Positions 28,812 to 37,204 of a DNA stretch of 64,000 nt are shown here, piece by piece. Each line of letters opens with the position of its first letter. The stretch's first letter is position 1. The position numbers and the translations under genes were made by a program. Source of the stretch: Exiguobacterium sp. BMC-KP (GTDB lineage: Bacteria > Bacillota > Bacilli > Exiguobacteriales > Exiguobacteriaceae); NCBI RefSeq assembly GCF_001275385.1, contig NZ_LGIW01000011.1, forward strand, positions 62,001-126,000, in the 5' to 3' direction. The notes under the pieces are model-generated. The model was not told where the DNA came from, made no database searches, and was given only the letters and a program-made list of their open reading frames with translations.

Positions 28812-29747
28812 TTATTTATGATTTTTAACATATTCAATTGCAGCTTCAATATCAATCAATCCATTTCCATATTCTATTTTATCTCCTAGTGGAACTGCAG
28901 TTTGAATTAAAATGTTTTTAATTTCATGATTAGAAAGTTTAGAGTCATATTCTTTTAATAATGCAGCGCTTCCTGCTACGAAAGAAGCTGCAATAGAAGT
29001 TCCATCAATATATGCATATTTATTATTTAATGAGGTTGTGAGAATATCCTTTCCTGGAGCCATTAAATCAATTTTGCTTCCTATACTTGATTGAGACCAT
29101 CTTCTGTTGTCTTTTTTGACTGCGCCAACACTTAATACTTCTTTATATTTTGCTGGATAAGCAATATAATTTCCCTTTCCTTGATAACCTAAATTGCCGA
29201 TTGCAGAAATTAAAAGAGTACCATTCTGATCGGCTTTTTTAATCCATTTTTCAAGTTCACTATTGGGTTTCAGACTTCCCAAACTCATTAATACGATATC
29301 GATTTTATGATCAATCGACCATTTTAATCCTGTAATCACATGTTCGAAATCTCCACTTTTGTTATCATTCAAAACCTTGATTGAATATATATCAGCTTGT
29401 GGGGCTATGCCTGTAATTCCTACATTATTTTTTTGAGAATTAATAATTCCACCTAGTTGGGTACCATGTCCGTTATTATCTTTAGAACTCGATTCTTTAG
29501 TGAAATTTATACTTTTTTTAATATCTAAATCTCGATGATCATAATCTATTCCAGTATCAAGTATGGCAATTGAAATTCCTTTACCTTCAAGTTTGAATTT
29601 ATTTTTAGTTTCGTTAACTTTAAGTGCATTGATGCCCCATTGATTTTTTTCTATGATTTTATTTTTACTTTTTTTATTATCTTCTAACCAAAAAAAGAAT
29701 CCAATAACTAAAAGTAAAGCAAGTAAGGTAACTATGATTTTTTTCAT
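28812..29747 (-). CDS. Subtilisin-like (S8) serine protease, membrane-anchored or secreted
   Basis: 311 residues. An N-terminal hydrophobic segment (4-20) followed by a charged stretch acts as signal or anchor; there is no long prodomain. The catalytic triad is visible: Asp64 in AILDTGID, His94 in NGHGTQ, Ser251 in DGTSIAAS, with oxyanion Asn185 in SAIGN. The usual GTSMAxP reads GTSIAAS, the Pro being replaced by Ser. Size and lack of extensions match processing proteases linked to peptide clusters more than bulk extracellular subtilisins. It is downstream of the bacteriocin-like precursor gene, separated by a terminator-like hairpin, so processing or degradation of that product is a plausible role (inference). 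Confidence 0.88.
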   Translation of the reverse strand: MKKIIVTLLALLLVIGFFFWLEDNKKSKNKIIEKNQWGINALKVNETKNKFKLEGKGISIAILDTGIDYDHRDLDIKKSINFTKESSSKDNNGHGTQLGGIINSQKNNVGITGIAPQADIYSIKVLNDNKSGDFEHVITGLKWSIDHKIDIVLMSLGSLKPNSELEKWIKKADQNGTLLISAIGNLGYQGKGNYIAYPAKYKEVLSVGAVKKDNRRWSQSSIGSKIDLMAPGKDILTTSLNNKYAYIDGTSIAASFVAGSAALLKEYDSKLSNHEIKNILIQTAVPLGDKIEYGNGLIDIEAAIEYVKNHK

Positions 29748-29774
29748 TGTCTAGTATCATCCTTAATAATATTT

Positions 29775-29821
29775 AAAAAATCACTTATAAGCTCATAACA
29801 CAAGCTCATAAGTGATTTTTT
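29775..29821 (-). terminator. Terminator or attenuator between precursor and protease genes
   Basis: Arms of 14 bases (29775-29788 and 29808-29821) with A6/T6 ends around a 19-base loop. On the minus strand it follows the precursor gene directly and would end most transcripts before the protease gene. Confidence 0.65.
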
Positions 29822-29824
29822 TAT

Positions 29825-30406
29825 TTATTCAAAACATGCGCTATAAACAGATCCGACGTTAAAAATCTCGATTACTGCAGCGACAGTATCAGGTCCAGAT
29901 TTTTTAGCAGCAGCTTTTACAGCAATTTTGATTGCAGCTGATTTAGTAGCTTTAAACTTACGAGCTGAATTATATGATTTAATCAACGTTTTAGTAAACG
30001 TTGTAGCTCCACCTGCAGTTTTGATGATGGATTTTAATTTTGTGATTTTTGCAATAGGGAATACATTTGTAGCGATTGCTAAGCCGATAGCAGAAGCACA
30101 ACCGACGACTCCAAATGCTACAACATCACCTTCTTCTTTAACGACAACCCCATCAGAGACGTTATCTTGTAAATAATCTACTACTGCTTCGTCTCCTTCG
30201 TTGATAACATCCTCTGGAAGAGTCTCTACAGCAGCGAATACTTCTTCAAGGTCTTTTGCTTGCTCCTCTGAAATATATGTATCATTTTCAAGACCTGCTT
30301 CTTCAAGAGCAACTTGATCTGAATCAGCTGCAGATACACTTCCAACTGCAGAGAAGATTAGAACTCCCGAAAGAATAGAGCTCATTAATTTTTTGTAGAA
30401 AGACAT
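29825..30406 (-). CDS. Secreted bacteriocin-like precursor protein
   Basis: 193 residues from ATG 30406 (GGGGG upstream; longer reading to 30460 lacks a ribosome site). It has a clear Sec signal peptide with predicted cleavage after SVSA (residue 26), then a strongly acidic region (27-95), then a cationic, Ala/Lys-rich and hydrophobic C-terminal half (96-193) with only two cysteines, Cys103 and Cys191, which could form one disulfide. Acidic pro-part plus cationic membrane-active part is the layout of secreted toxins such as SdpC. I do not recognise a named family. Neighbouring protease, membrane protein and repressor fit a toxin/processing/immunity set, but that is inference. Confidence 0.65.
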   Translation of the reverse strand: MSFYKKLMSSILSGVLIFSAVGSVSAADSDQVALEEAGLENDTYISEEQAKDLEEVFAAVETLPEDVINEGDEAVVDYLQDNVSDGVVVKEEGDVVAFGVVGCASAIGLAIATNVFPIAKITKLKSIIKTAGGATTFTKTLIKSYNSARKFKATKSAAIKIAVKAAAKKSGPDTVAAVIEIFNVGSVYSACFE

Positions 30407-30546
30407 AGAAAAAACCCCCACTTTTATTTTAAAATTTCCAACAAAGTAAATAATAAACAAATATCAAAAGAAAGTAAATAGAAAATTCCTTTTATCTGTA
30501 AATAATTTGTTGTTTTAAAATAAGCATGGAAGTTATTGTGAAAACA

Positions 30547-30933
30547 TTAATTGTATGATTTTGCTTTAAAGAATTCGATGATTGGCAGAATAACTAAAGC
30601 TAAAGCGAAAATTATTATAAGATCAATATTTGGTTCTCCGTCCTTGAATTTATCAAAACAAATAAATAGAAAAATTAAAATTGTTAAAATTTTATAGCTA
30701 ATCGACGAACTTTCCAATGTCACCTTTTTTCCTAATTCATCGTTTGGAATAAGCTTTTCATCTTTCCCTGATTGCGACCAAGTAAAATATGAGAAAAACA
30801 TAATCAACAACAAGGCAAGCTGTACAATGGAGAAGAAGTTTATATAATTCTCGATTACCATGCTTGTAATTACTCCACCTGTTAATACGATAAAAGAAAT
30901 TAAAAATACGATAGTTTTATTTTTTTTATTCAT
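30547..30933 (-). CDS. Small membrane protein, possible immunity protein
   Basis: 128 residues from ATG 30933, with AGGAG 7 bases upstream. Four predicted transmembrane helices (about 9-28, 33-52, 80-97, 100-118) with a charged loop (SGKDEKLIPNDELGKK) in the middle. It overlaps the XRE regulator gene by 8 bases, the common pair of a small repressor and a small membrane protein in Bacillota. Its place upstream of a bacteriocin-like precursor suggests immunity, but sequence alone does not show function. Confidence 0.72.
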   Translation of the reverse strand: MNKKNKTIVFLISFIVLTGGVITSMVIENYINFFSIVQLALLLIMFFSYFTWSQSGKDEKLIPNDELGKKVTLESSSISYKILTILIFLFICFDKFKDGEPNIDLIIIFALALVILPIIEFFKAKSYN

Positions 30934-31135
30934 GACTATTCTCCTGTCCAAAAAGAAATAAGATATCAATGCGTGTTTCTAGCACCTCAGAAATTTTAAA
31001 AGCTAATTGTAGTGTAGGATCATACTTATTATTTTCAATTGCATTTATGGTTTGCCGACTAACATTACAGGATTGTGCAAGTTCATTTTGAGAAATGCCC
31101 AATTCTTTTCTTTTGGATTTTATAATATTATTCAA
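30926..31135 (-). CDS. XRE-family (Cro/CI) small transcriptional regulator
   Basis: 69 residues, nearly all a single helix-turn-helix: RKELGISQNELAQ, then VSRQTINAIENNKYDPTLQ, matching YozG-type regulators. Start is TTG (31135-31133) behind a G-rich site; no ATG fits. It is coupled to the membrane protein gene by an 8-base overlap and preceded by a strong promoter with two repeated operator-like boxes, so autorepression is likely. Confidence 0.88.
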   Translation of the reverse strand: MNNIIKSKRKELGISQNELAQSCNVSRQTINAIENNKYDPTLQLAFKISEVLETRIDILFLFGQENSHE

Positions 31136-31152
31136 ATGGTTCCCCCCGAAAA

Positions 31153-31219
31153 AAATGTCAAATACTTTTTACACTTTAATATTAGTATCTTCACTGATAA
31201 ATGTCAAATACTTTTTACA
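31153..31219 (-). promoter_or_regulatory. Promoter and twin operator repeats of the XRE operon
   Basis: Minus-strand promoter: TTGACA (31207-31202), 17-base spacer, TAATAT (31184-31179), start near 31172. An identical 21-base direct repeat occurs at 31153-31173 and 31199-31219. Each contains the imperfect palindrome TGTAAAAAGTATTTGACA; the first copy covers the transcription start and the other overlaps the -35 box. This is what a self-repressing XRE protein would bind. Confidence 0.7.
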
Positions 31220-31783
31220 GTTTAGTTAGTGATGTAATAAGTTGATTATAGATTTTTGCGAAAAAATGGATGTTTTATCAGATATAAATTAAACTTCAAT
31301 TCACTTATTGTATGAATTATTGTCAACGGAATTAAGAATGCAATAGATATATATAATTTACTGACTGTATAATTATGTGTAACACACCGCTTTTTAAAAT
31401 TGAGAAAGATGTGTTAGATATGGTAAGAGGCATGACGACTTGGAGTATAGATCTGAAATAGGGAATAAATCCTTTATGGTGCATAAGTATGAACGTAACA
31501 TTGATGTCTATCGTGCGAATACATATAAGAATAATCAAAAAAATGGTAATACGATCTTATTTACTGTATATAAATACACATACAAAAAAACAGCACTGAA
31601 ACTTTAATAGTTTCAGTGCTGTTTTTTCGTGATTTTCAGATACCCAAGGAATAGATGCTTGTGACCAATTAGTATCTCCCATGAATATCAATCACTTTAT
31701 TTTTTAATTGTTTACTTATCTAAAAGAATGGCCATCGATTTTTGGCATACTCATATTTGATGAGATATCATTCACAACGATAA
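31220..31783. other. Gene-poor, apparently decayed intergenic stretch
   Basis: About 560 AT-rich bases without a convincing gene. On the plus strand ATG 31375 opens a 28-codon frame ending at 31461, and a different frame from about 31437 stays open to a stop at 31605-31607, its end lying inside a terminator stem. The two could be remains of one gene broken by a frameshift, but I do not recognise either. No ribosome site precedes them. Confidence 0.35.
31585..31627. terminator. Bidirectional rho-independent terminator
   Basis: Stem of 13 bases (31591-31603 with 31609-31621), loop TTAAT, flanked by A6 and T6. It can end the minus-strand araR/DUF624 transcript arriving from 31784, and any plus-strand transcript from the decayed region. 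Confidence 0.8.
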
Positions 31784-32383
31784 TTATGATTTAAGCATTG
31801 TGCGATCCAGCTGATGTAAATATAGTTTAGTTGTAAGAAATATAACGAACGAGAAGCCGAACAATAAATAGAGAGGTGATTGATATGCCAATACACTCAA
31901 TGTCGTGAGTAAAAGAAACGAAAGCAATAAAACATACCCATAACGTACTAAACTAAAAAGGGCTAACTTAAGCGCATCCTTTTTATTCAGCTCATAATGC
32001 GAGAGAATCGGAAATAAGAAAACGGAAATAGCTAAAAAGGACAAGCTGACAATTGAGAGACCTGTAAATAAAAGAGTCTGTCCCGTTTCGAGGTGACGAA
32101 TGATTAAAAAATCAATCAGTAAGAACAGTAAGATGAAGGTCCACAAAATGCCGAACTTTAAATGATACTGCAACGCTTCTTTAAAAAAATGAATGTAGGA
32201 TCGAAAAACACTGTAATCTTTATGCACTGACCATTGTCTCGTGACGGCAGTTAGTGCATACAGAGATGGAAAGATCGTGATGACTGGTAAAAGGGTGATG
32301 AAGAAAATGAAGTTCAATTGTACGAGTCCGGTAGTAAATTCAAGAAGTTGAAATAGCTTGTTTTGTTCATGCTTTAAGTTCAT
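31784..32383 (-). CDS. DUF624 (YesL-type) membrane protein
   Basis: 199 residues from ATG 32383, preceded by GGGGGAGG. Five or so transmembrane helices with the N-terminal LPVITIFPSLYALTAV motif typical of DUF624/YesL proteins, which commonly sit beside polysaccharide-use operons in Bacillota. It starts 30 bases after araR, so the two are co-transcribed. Function in the family is not established; a role with the neighbouring sugar importer is a guess from co-occurrence. Confidence 0.82.
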   Translation of the reverse strand: MNLKHEQNKLFQLLEFTTGLVQLNFIFFITLLPVITIFPSLYALTAVTRQWSVHKDYSVFRSYIHFFKEALQYHLKFGILWTFILLFLLIDFLIIRHLETGQTLLFTGLSIVSLSFLAISVFLFPILSHYELNKKDALKLALFSLVRYGYVLLLSFLLLTTLSVLAYQSPLYLLFGFSFVIFLTTKLYLHQLDRTMLKS

Positions 32384-32413
32384 AAGTACCTCCCCCGACG
32401 TTCTCCTCAAAAA

Positions 32414-33538
32414 TTAACCAGATTTAGATTCGAGACGATTAAATGGTGCTGTTGAGTTACGAATAATTAGTTCCGGTTCATAAATGTGAGAGGAAGGGGC
32501 TTCTTTTTTCTCCACTGCTGCGATGATCCGTTCTGCTGCAGCACGTCCAAGTTCTTGTTTCGGATGGATGATCGAAGTCAACTTCACTTCTGTGGCCACT
32601 GCAAGGACGGAATCATCATAACCTACAAGGGAGATATCTTGCGGGACAGATAGACGTAGCTTCCTTAACTGATCCAAGACACTTAAGGCTAGTTGATCAT
32701 TGTAGCAAACCGCAGCACTTGGACGATGATCCTCACTCTCGAAGAGGCGTCCAATCGAATCATAGAAACTTGGAACTAACTCTTCCGTGGTATAAGTGAT
32801 GATCAATTCTGACTCTAAAGGAATATTGTACTCACGAAACGCACGGAGGAATCCGCGCATTCGATAAACTCCCTGTAAATCATCCGTTTTAAATAAGCCC
32901 ATGATACGTTCATGACCAAGATTGATTAAATGTTCTGCTGCTAAAAATCCACCTCTTTCGTCATCCATCATGAGATGAGGAGGCATCAATTGGGAGTAAT
33001 ACTGGTTAATCATCAAGTAGGGGATGTTTTGTTGCTCAAGTTCTAGATAATATTTGATGTTCGGATTATGGTTACTACTTTTGGTTGGTTCAACAATTAA
33101 TCCATCAACTTGACGATCTAACATCATTTCGAGGCATTGACGTTCTTTCTCTACATCATTGTCTGTACACGAAAGTGTCAGAGTATATCCTTTCGAAGCT
33201 AAATGAGATTCGATTCCTCGAATGATGGATGGAAAGATGTAATCAGACATATAGGTTGTAATCACACCGATATTCTTGCCGTTATTAGAGCGCTCGATTA
33301 CCTCAGCTTCTGGTTTAGGAAGTACGTGGGAGCAGTAAGTTCCTGAACCTTGTTCGCGGTACAAATAGCCTTCATTCACAAGCTCTCCAACTGCTTGGCG
33401 AATCGTGTGCCGACTAACTTGGAAAGATTGTACAAGTTCACTTTCAGGAGGAATTTTTTCACCAGGATGTACTGTGCCATCCTTAATCCAATCAAGTATA
33501 TGATTCTTCACGATGCTATATTTTGTCCGTTGTGCCAT
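32414..33538 (-). CDS. araR: AraR, arabinose-responsive repressor
   Basis: 374 residues from ATG 33538. N-terminal GntR-type winged helix (residues 1-70; FQVSRHTIRQAVGELV) fused to a LacI-type periplasmic-binding-fold sensor (85-374; NIGVITTYMSDYIFPSIIRG, DGLIVEPTKS, VPQDISLVGYDDS, ELIIRNS). This fusion and these phrases are those of B. subtilis AraR. It should repress the importer and the araBDA operons until L-arabinose binds. AraR-like boxes occur in its own promoter and both target promoters. It is divergent from araN. Confidence 0.95.
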   Translation of the reverse strand: MAQRTKYSIVKNHILDWIKDGTVHPGEKIPPESELVQSFQVSRHTIRQAVGELVNEGYLYREQGSGTYCSHVLPKPEAEVIERSNNGKNIGVITTYMSDYIFPSIIRGIESHLASKGYTLTLSCTDNDVEKERQCLEMMLDRQVDGLIVEPTKSSNHNPNIKYYLELEQQNIPYLMINQYYSQLMPPHLMMDDERGGFLAAEHLINLGHERIMGLFKTDDLQGVYRMRGFLRAFREYNIPLESELIITYTTEELVPSFYDSIGRLFESEDHRPSAAVCYNDQLALSVLDQLRKLRLSVPQDISLVGYDDSVLAVATEVKLTSIIHPKQELGRAAAERIIAAVEKKEAPSSHIYEPELIIRNSTAPFNRLESKSG

Positions 33539-33572
33539 AAGGCGTCCCTGCTTTCTCTCTTGTATCAGCAAA

Positions 33573-33612
33573 CTTATCCGTACAAGATATGATAGTACTT
33601 ACATATTAGCAA
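33573..33612 (-). promoter_or_regulatory. araR promoter with overlapping AraR half-site
   Basis: Minus-strand TTGCTA (33612-33607), 17-base spacer, TATCTT (33589-33584). The sequence CTTATCCGTACAAGAT (33573-33588) overlaps the -10 and start and carries one good AraR half (GTACAA), suggesting autoregulation. Confidence 0.5.
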
Positions 33613-33665
33613 AGATTTGTCCGGTTTGCTATGGATTTAAGAGAAAATCAATCGATAAATCATTT

Positions 33666-33681
33666 AAATGTACGTACAAAA
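33666..33681. promoter_or_regulatory. AraR operator, distal to araN
   Basis: AAATGTACGTACAAAA, close to the AraR consensus ATTTGTACGTACAAAT. It pairs with the box at 33844-33859, 178 bases away, as cooperative looping sites do in B. subtilis ara promoters. Confidence 0.7.
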
Positions 33682-33745
33682 AAGAAATAAATGACAAAAA
33701 ATCAAATTGACATGTCCGAATGTGTGTAATAGACTCAAATTGTGC

Positions 33746-33759
33746 AGAAAACGCTTTCA
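33746..33759. promoter_or_regulatory. cre-like catabolite control site
   Basis: AGAAAACGCTTTCA matches TGAAAGCGCTTTCA at 12 of 14 positions. It lies between the two AraR boxes upstream of a -10-like TATAAA at 33815-33820, so CcpA repression of the importer by preferred sugars is likely. Confidence 0.55.
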
Positions 33760-33843
33760 TTGTCCATTTAACTTGTTTTAATTGTCTTTTGTTATAGCGT
33801 TGTGTGGGCTTCGCTATAAAAAATATCGTATTTGCTTAAATAA

Positions 33844-33859
33844 ATATGTACGTACATCT
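33844..33859. promoter_or_regulatory. AraR operator, proximal to araN
   Basis: ATATGTACGTACATCT contains the palindromic TGTACGTACA core, downstream of the TATAAA at 33815-33820 and 46 bases before the araN start, where bound AraR would block transcription. Confidence 0.7.
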
Positions 33860-33905
33860 TAATTCCGCTTTGACATTGAAAATTAAAGCACTGGAGGAAT
33901 TCACA

Positions 33906-35255
33906 ATGAACCTTAAAACAAAGAAGATGTTTGCGCTTACAATGACTGCCTTGATGACGACATCAATAGCATTAGCTGGTTGTTCAGGAGATGGTAAAAG
34001 TGCGGATGGAAAAGTCGAACTCACATTCATGTTTCGCGGGAATCCTGAAGAGCTAAAAGCGTACAAAGCAACAGTGAAACGATTTGAAGAAGCCAATAAA
34101 GACGTGAAAGTGACAATGGTACAAACAGCTCCGGACCAATATGATACAAAATTAAAATCTGCTATCGCAGGACGTAAAGTACCCGATGTCTTTTTCTACA
34201 ATCCGGCTCAAGTCAAAGCTTACGTGAACTCGGGTGTACTACTAGATATCACAAAGAACGTCGAAGGATCGAAGGACATCCAGTTAGAGGATATCTGGAA
34301 AAAAGGTGTTGATAAATACCGGTATGATGGAAAGGTGCTTGGCAAAGGCGCTATTTACGGTCTTCCAAAAGATTTAGGACCATTTGCGCTCGGCTATAAT
34401 AAGACGATGTTCGAAAAAGCAAAGGTATCACTTCCGGATAAAGACAAACCATACACGTGGGATGAGTTTATTCAGGTAGCTAAGAAGTTAACGAAGGATA
34501 CGAACGGTGATGGGAAATTGGATCAGTATGGCACTGGATTTAACGTGAACTGGGCATTGCAACCATTCGTCTGGAGTAATGGGGCAGACTGGATCAATGA
34601 AGAGGGAACGAAGGTAACGATTGACGATCCAAAATTCATCGAAGCCCTACAATTTTTTGTGGACCAGCAGTTAAAACATAAAGTAACTCCATCTATTGGA
34701 GAGTCACAAACACTCGATACGTATCAACGGTGGATGAAAGGGCAACTGGCGTTCTTCCCAGTCGGTCCTTGGGATATGGCAGCTTTCAAAGATCAATTAA
34801 AGTTCGAATATGACCTTCTTCCATGGCCAGCAGGATCAACAGGGAAAGCAGCTGGTTGGGTTGGATCACTCGGAATCGGTGTAGGGTCAACGACGCAACA
34901 TAAAAAAGAAGCGACAGAACTAGCCATGTACTTATCTGCCAATCAAGAAGGACAACAGGCTTTGGTAGATGCACAAGTACAATTACCGAACAGCATGAAA
35001 ATCGCTAAAAATTGGGTAGAAGACACATCCATTAAACCTGCTAATAAACAGGAGTTCCTTGATTTGATCAATGATTACGGACGCGGTATGCCAGCAGAAA
35101 AAACATACACTGCTGAATGGTATGACGAGTTCTTCAAAAACATCCAGCCTGTCCTCGATGGAAAAACATCAGTGGAAGACTATGTGGAAAAAGAGCAACC
35201 AAAAATGCAAAAGTTGCTAGATGATGCCATCGCTCAAGAGAAACAGGCGAACTAA
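33906..35255 (+). CDS. araN: AraN, arabino-oligosaccharide-binding lipoprotein
   Basis: 449 residues from ATG 33906 (GGAGGAATT upstream). The signal peptide ends in the lipobox LAGC, so the protein is lipid-anchored at Cys26 on the outer membrane face. The rest is an extracellular solute-binding protein family 1 fold ([24 protein letters not shown], the [12 protein letters not shown] loop, [12 protein letters not shown]). With the two permeases downstream it forms an importer for arabinose oligomers; the ATPase is not encoded here, and in B. subtilis the shared ATPase MsmX serves this system. Slightly longer than B. subtilis AraN (433 residues). Confidence 0.88.
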   Translation: MNLKTKKMFALTMTALMTTSIALAGCSGDGKSADGKVELTFMFRGNPEELKAYKATVKRFEEANKDVKVTMVQTAPDQYDTKLKSAIAGRKVPDVFFYNPAQVKAYVNSGVLLDITKNVEGSKDIQLEDIWKKGVDKYRYDGKVLGKGAIYGLPKDLGPFALGYNKTMFEKAKVSLPDKDKPYTWDEFIQVAKKLTKDTNGDGKLDQYGTGFNVNWALQPFVWSNGADWINEEGTKVTIDDPKFIEALQFFVDQQLKHKVTPSIGESQTLDTYQRWMKGQLAFFPVGPWDMAAFKDQLKFEYDLLPWPAGSTGKAAGWVGSLGIGVGSTTQHKKEATELAMYLSANQEGQQALVDAQVQLPNSMKIAKNWVEDTSIKPANKQEFLDLINDYGRGMPAEKTYTAEWYDEFFKNIQPVLDGKTSVEDYVEKEQPKMQKLLDDAIAQEKQAN

Positions 35256-35302
35256 CTAGAGGTAATGAGTCGGGTGGCGTAAGTCGCCACCTGAATCTCT
35301 AG
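35256..35302 (+). other. Nested hairpin between araN and araP
   Basis: Outer arms CTAGAG/CTCTAG (35256-35261, 35297-35302) and an inner GC-rich stem GGTGGCG/CGCCACC (35273-35279, 35285-35291). No U-tract follows. Such intercistronic structures stabilise the upstream message and give more binding protein than permease. Confidence 0.55.
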
Positions 35303-35322
35303 TGTAGAAAGGATGGAAGACA

Positions 35323-36219
35323 ATGAAGACAAAACCGATTTCCAAGTTATATCGTACGGAGCAACGGTATGCTTACCTATTCGTTGCGGCTCCGATAATT
35401 GGGTTCTTTCTGTTTGCTTTAATTCCGTTAATGTATTCCTTCTATGGTGCATTCACGAACTGGAACGGACTTGGACAAATGAAGTTTATTGGTCTTGAAA
35501 ATTTCATTAACGTGTTCCAAGACGAGTATTTCTATAAAGCCATGTACAACACGCTGTTCATGATGATTGGGATTCCCATTGGTATCGTATTAGCGTTATT
35601 ACTTGCCCTCGCTTTGAATCGAGGGATTTTTGGTACAAATACGTTCCGGGTTATCTATTACATTCCCGTCATTTCTTCCATCGCCGCTGTCTCGATTTTG
35701 TGGCAGTGGGCATATAACGGTGATTATGGTTTGGTGAATCAGTTCTTAGACTTAATCGGTATCGATGGTCCAAACTGGCTCCAAAATGCTAATACCGTTA
35801 AACCGGCGTTGATCGTCATGGCAATTTGGAAAGGTCTTGGCTATACGATGCTCTTGTATTTGGCAGCCTTGCAGAGTGTACCGCGTTCCTATTATGAAGC
35901 GGCGAAATTAGATGGTGCGAATGCCTGGCACTGTTTTTGGTATATTACACTCCCGATGGTTAAACCTGTCACCTTCTTCATCATCGTGACGAATATTATT
36001 GGTGGTGCGCAAATCTTTACGGAAATCAACGTCATGACACCGACAGGAGGACCGGAGTATTCATCTGCTTCTGCCGTCTTCTACATTTGGCAAAAATCCT
36101 TTGGAAACTTCCAGCTCGGTTATGCTTCAGCAATGGCGCTCGTTCTCGGTCTTTTCATTTTCATCGTTACCTTGTTCCAATTCCGTATGAACGAAAAATC
36201 ATCATTTGACTTGGATTGA
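35323..36219 (+). CDS. araP: AraP, arabino-oligosaccharide ABC permease
   Basis: 298 residues, MalF/UgpA-type binding-protein-dependent permease with six transmembrane helices. The cytoplasmic coupling motif is EAAKLDGANAWHCFWYITLP near residue 195. ATG 35323 follows GAAAGGATGG. It pairs with AraQ to form the membrane channel for substrate delivered by AraN. Confidence 0.9.
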   Translation: MKTKPISKLYRTEQRYAYLFVAAPIIGFFLFALIPLMYSFYGAFTNWNGLGQMKFIGLENFINVFQDEYFYKAMYNTLFMMIGIPIGIVLALLLALALNRGIFGTNTFRVIYYIPVISSIAAVSILWQWAYNGDYGLVNQFLDLIGIDGPNWLQNANTVKPALIVMAIWKGLGYTMLLYLAALQSVPRSYYEAAKLDGANAWHCFWYITLPMVKPVTFFIIVTNIIGGAQIFTEINVMTPTGGPEYSSASAVFYIWQKSFGNFQLGYASAMALVLGLFIFIVTLFQFRMNEKSSFDLD

Positions 36220-36249
36220 GGCGTTAATACCTTAGAAAGGAGAATGACC

Positions 36250-37134
36250 ATGCAGTTAGCTCTTACCCGTAAAAAAGAAAATGTAGAGACGATGTCCGTG
36301 AAGAAAAAAGATCGGATTACTGATATCTTCGTCTTTATCTTTCTGACGATGGGTGCAATCGTCATGATCGCACCCTTATTATGGATGGTGTCAACCTCTC
36401 TGAAATCGAAAGATGAAGTGTTTTCACTTCCGCCCGTGTGGATTCCTACCGACATATCGTTCAATAAGTATTTTGAGATTTGGAATATGGGTCCGCTCTT
36501 GTCTGGTATATCAAACAGTCTGATTGTCGCCCTATCTGTCACGATCGTTGGAACATTCACCTCGAGTCTCGCGGCATTTGCGTTCGCTAAGTTGAATTTT
36601 AGGGGGAAGAATAAAATCTTCCTTCTCTTGTTTGCGTCTGTCATGATTCCGTACCCTGTCCTGATGATTCCACAGTTTATGATGTTCTCAGAAATCGGAT
36701 GGGTCGATACACTTCTTCCGTTGATCGTACCTGGTTTATTCGGAAATATTTTCATGATTTTCTTCTTACGTCAGTTCTTGAACAGTATTCCGAATTCTAT
36801 CATCGAAGCTGCAAAAATTGACGGGTGTTCTTATTTTCAAATCTTTTATAAAATCGTCTTCCCGTTGATCAAGCCCGCTGTAGCCGCACAATTAATTCTA
36901 TGGTTCATGGCTATCTGGAACGATTATCTCGGTCCAATTCTTTATCTCAACTCTCCCGAGAAACAAACCTTACAATTGGTCATCGCCAATTTTAATGCAT
37001 CCTATGCCATCCAAAGTGATTATCCGTTAATCATGGCGGCGTCTGTTGTCGCATTATTACCGATGTTAGTCGTCTTCATGATTTTTCAGAAGCAAATCAT
37101 CGAATCGATTGCCATTTCTGGTGTTAAAGGGTGA
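36250..37134 (+). CDS. araQ: AraQ, arabino-oligosaccharide ABC permease
   Basis: 294 residues, MalG/UgpE-type permease with six transmembrane helices and coupling motif EAAKIDGCSYFQIFYKIVFP. ATG 36250 is preferred: AAAGGAG is 7 bases upstream, whereas ATG 36244 is too close. Ends in the typical GVKG of this family. Third gene of the importer operon. Confidence 0.9.
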   Translation: MQLALTRKKENVETMSVKKKDRITDIFVFIFLTMGAIVMIAPLLWMVSTSLKSKDEVFSLPPVWIPTDISFNKYFEIWNMGPLLSGISNSLIVALSVTIVGTFTSSLAAFAFAKLNFRGKNKIFLLLFASVMIPYPVLMIPQFMMFSEIGWVDTLLPLIVPGLFGNIFMIFFLRQFLNSIPNSIIEAAKIDGCSYFQIFYKIVFPLIKPAVAAQLILWFMAIWNDYLGPILYLNSPEKQTLQLVIANFNASYAIQSDYPLIMAASVVALLPMLVVFMIFQKQIIESIAISGVKG

Positions 37135-37152
37135 GGGGTAATGAAAAAATGG

Positions 37153-37181
37153 AACACCCGTCTTTGCTTAAGACGGGTGTT
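37153..37181 (+). other. Hairpin between araQ and the arabinanase gene
   Basis: Perfect 12-base stem AACACCCGTCTT/AAGACGGGTGTT with loop TGCTT. Only two extra T residues follow, so it is a weak terminator or a processing/stability element rather than a full stop. Confidence 0.6.
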
Positions 37182-37204
37182 TGTGATTAAAGGAGGAAAA
37201 CAGT

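Noticed and set aside
29928-30176. Plus-strand 82-codon frame
   Set aside because: Antisense shadow of the precursor gene, without a ribosome site.
31332-31538. Minus-strand 68-codon frame in the gene-poor region
   Set aside because: No ribosome site or recognisable protein; upstream of no promoter.
36120-36755. 211-codon minus-strand frame opposite araP/araQ
   Set aside because: Fully antisense to two recognised permease genes; a coding shadow.
37141-37200. Leader peptide ORF over the araQ-abn2 hairpin
   Set aside because: ATG 37141 opens a frame that runs into the abn2 gene without a regulated-codon pattern; hairpin explained without it.
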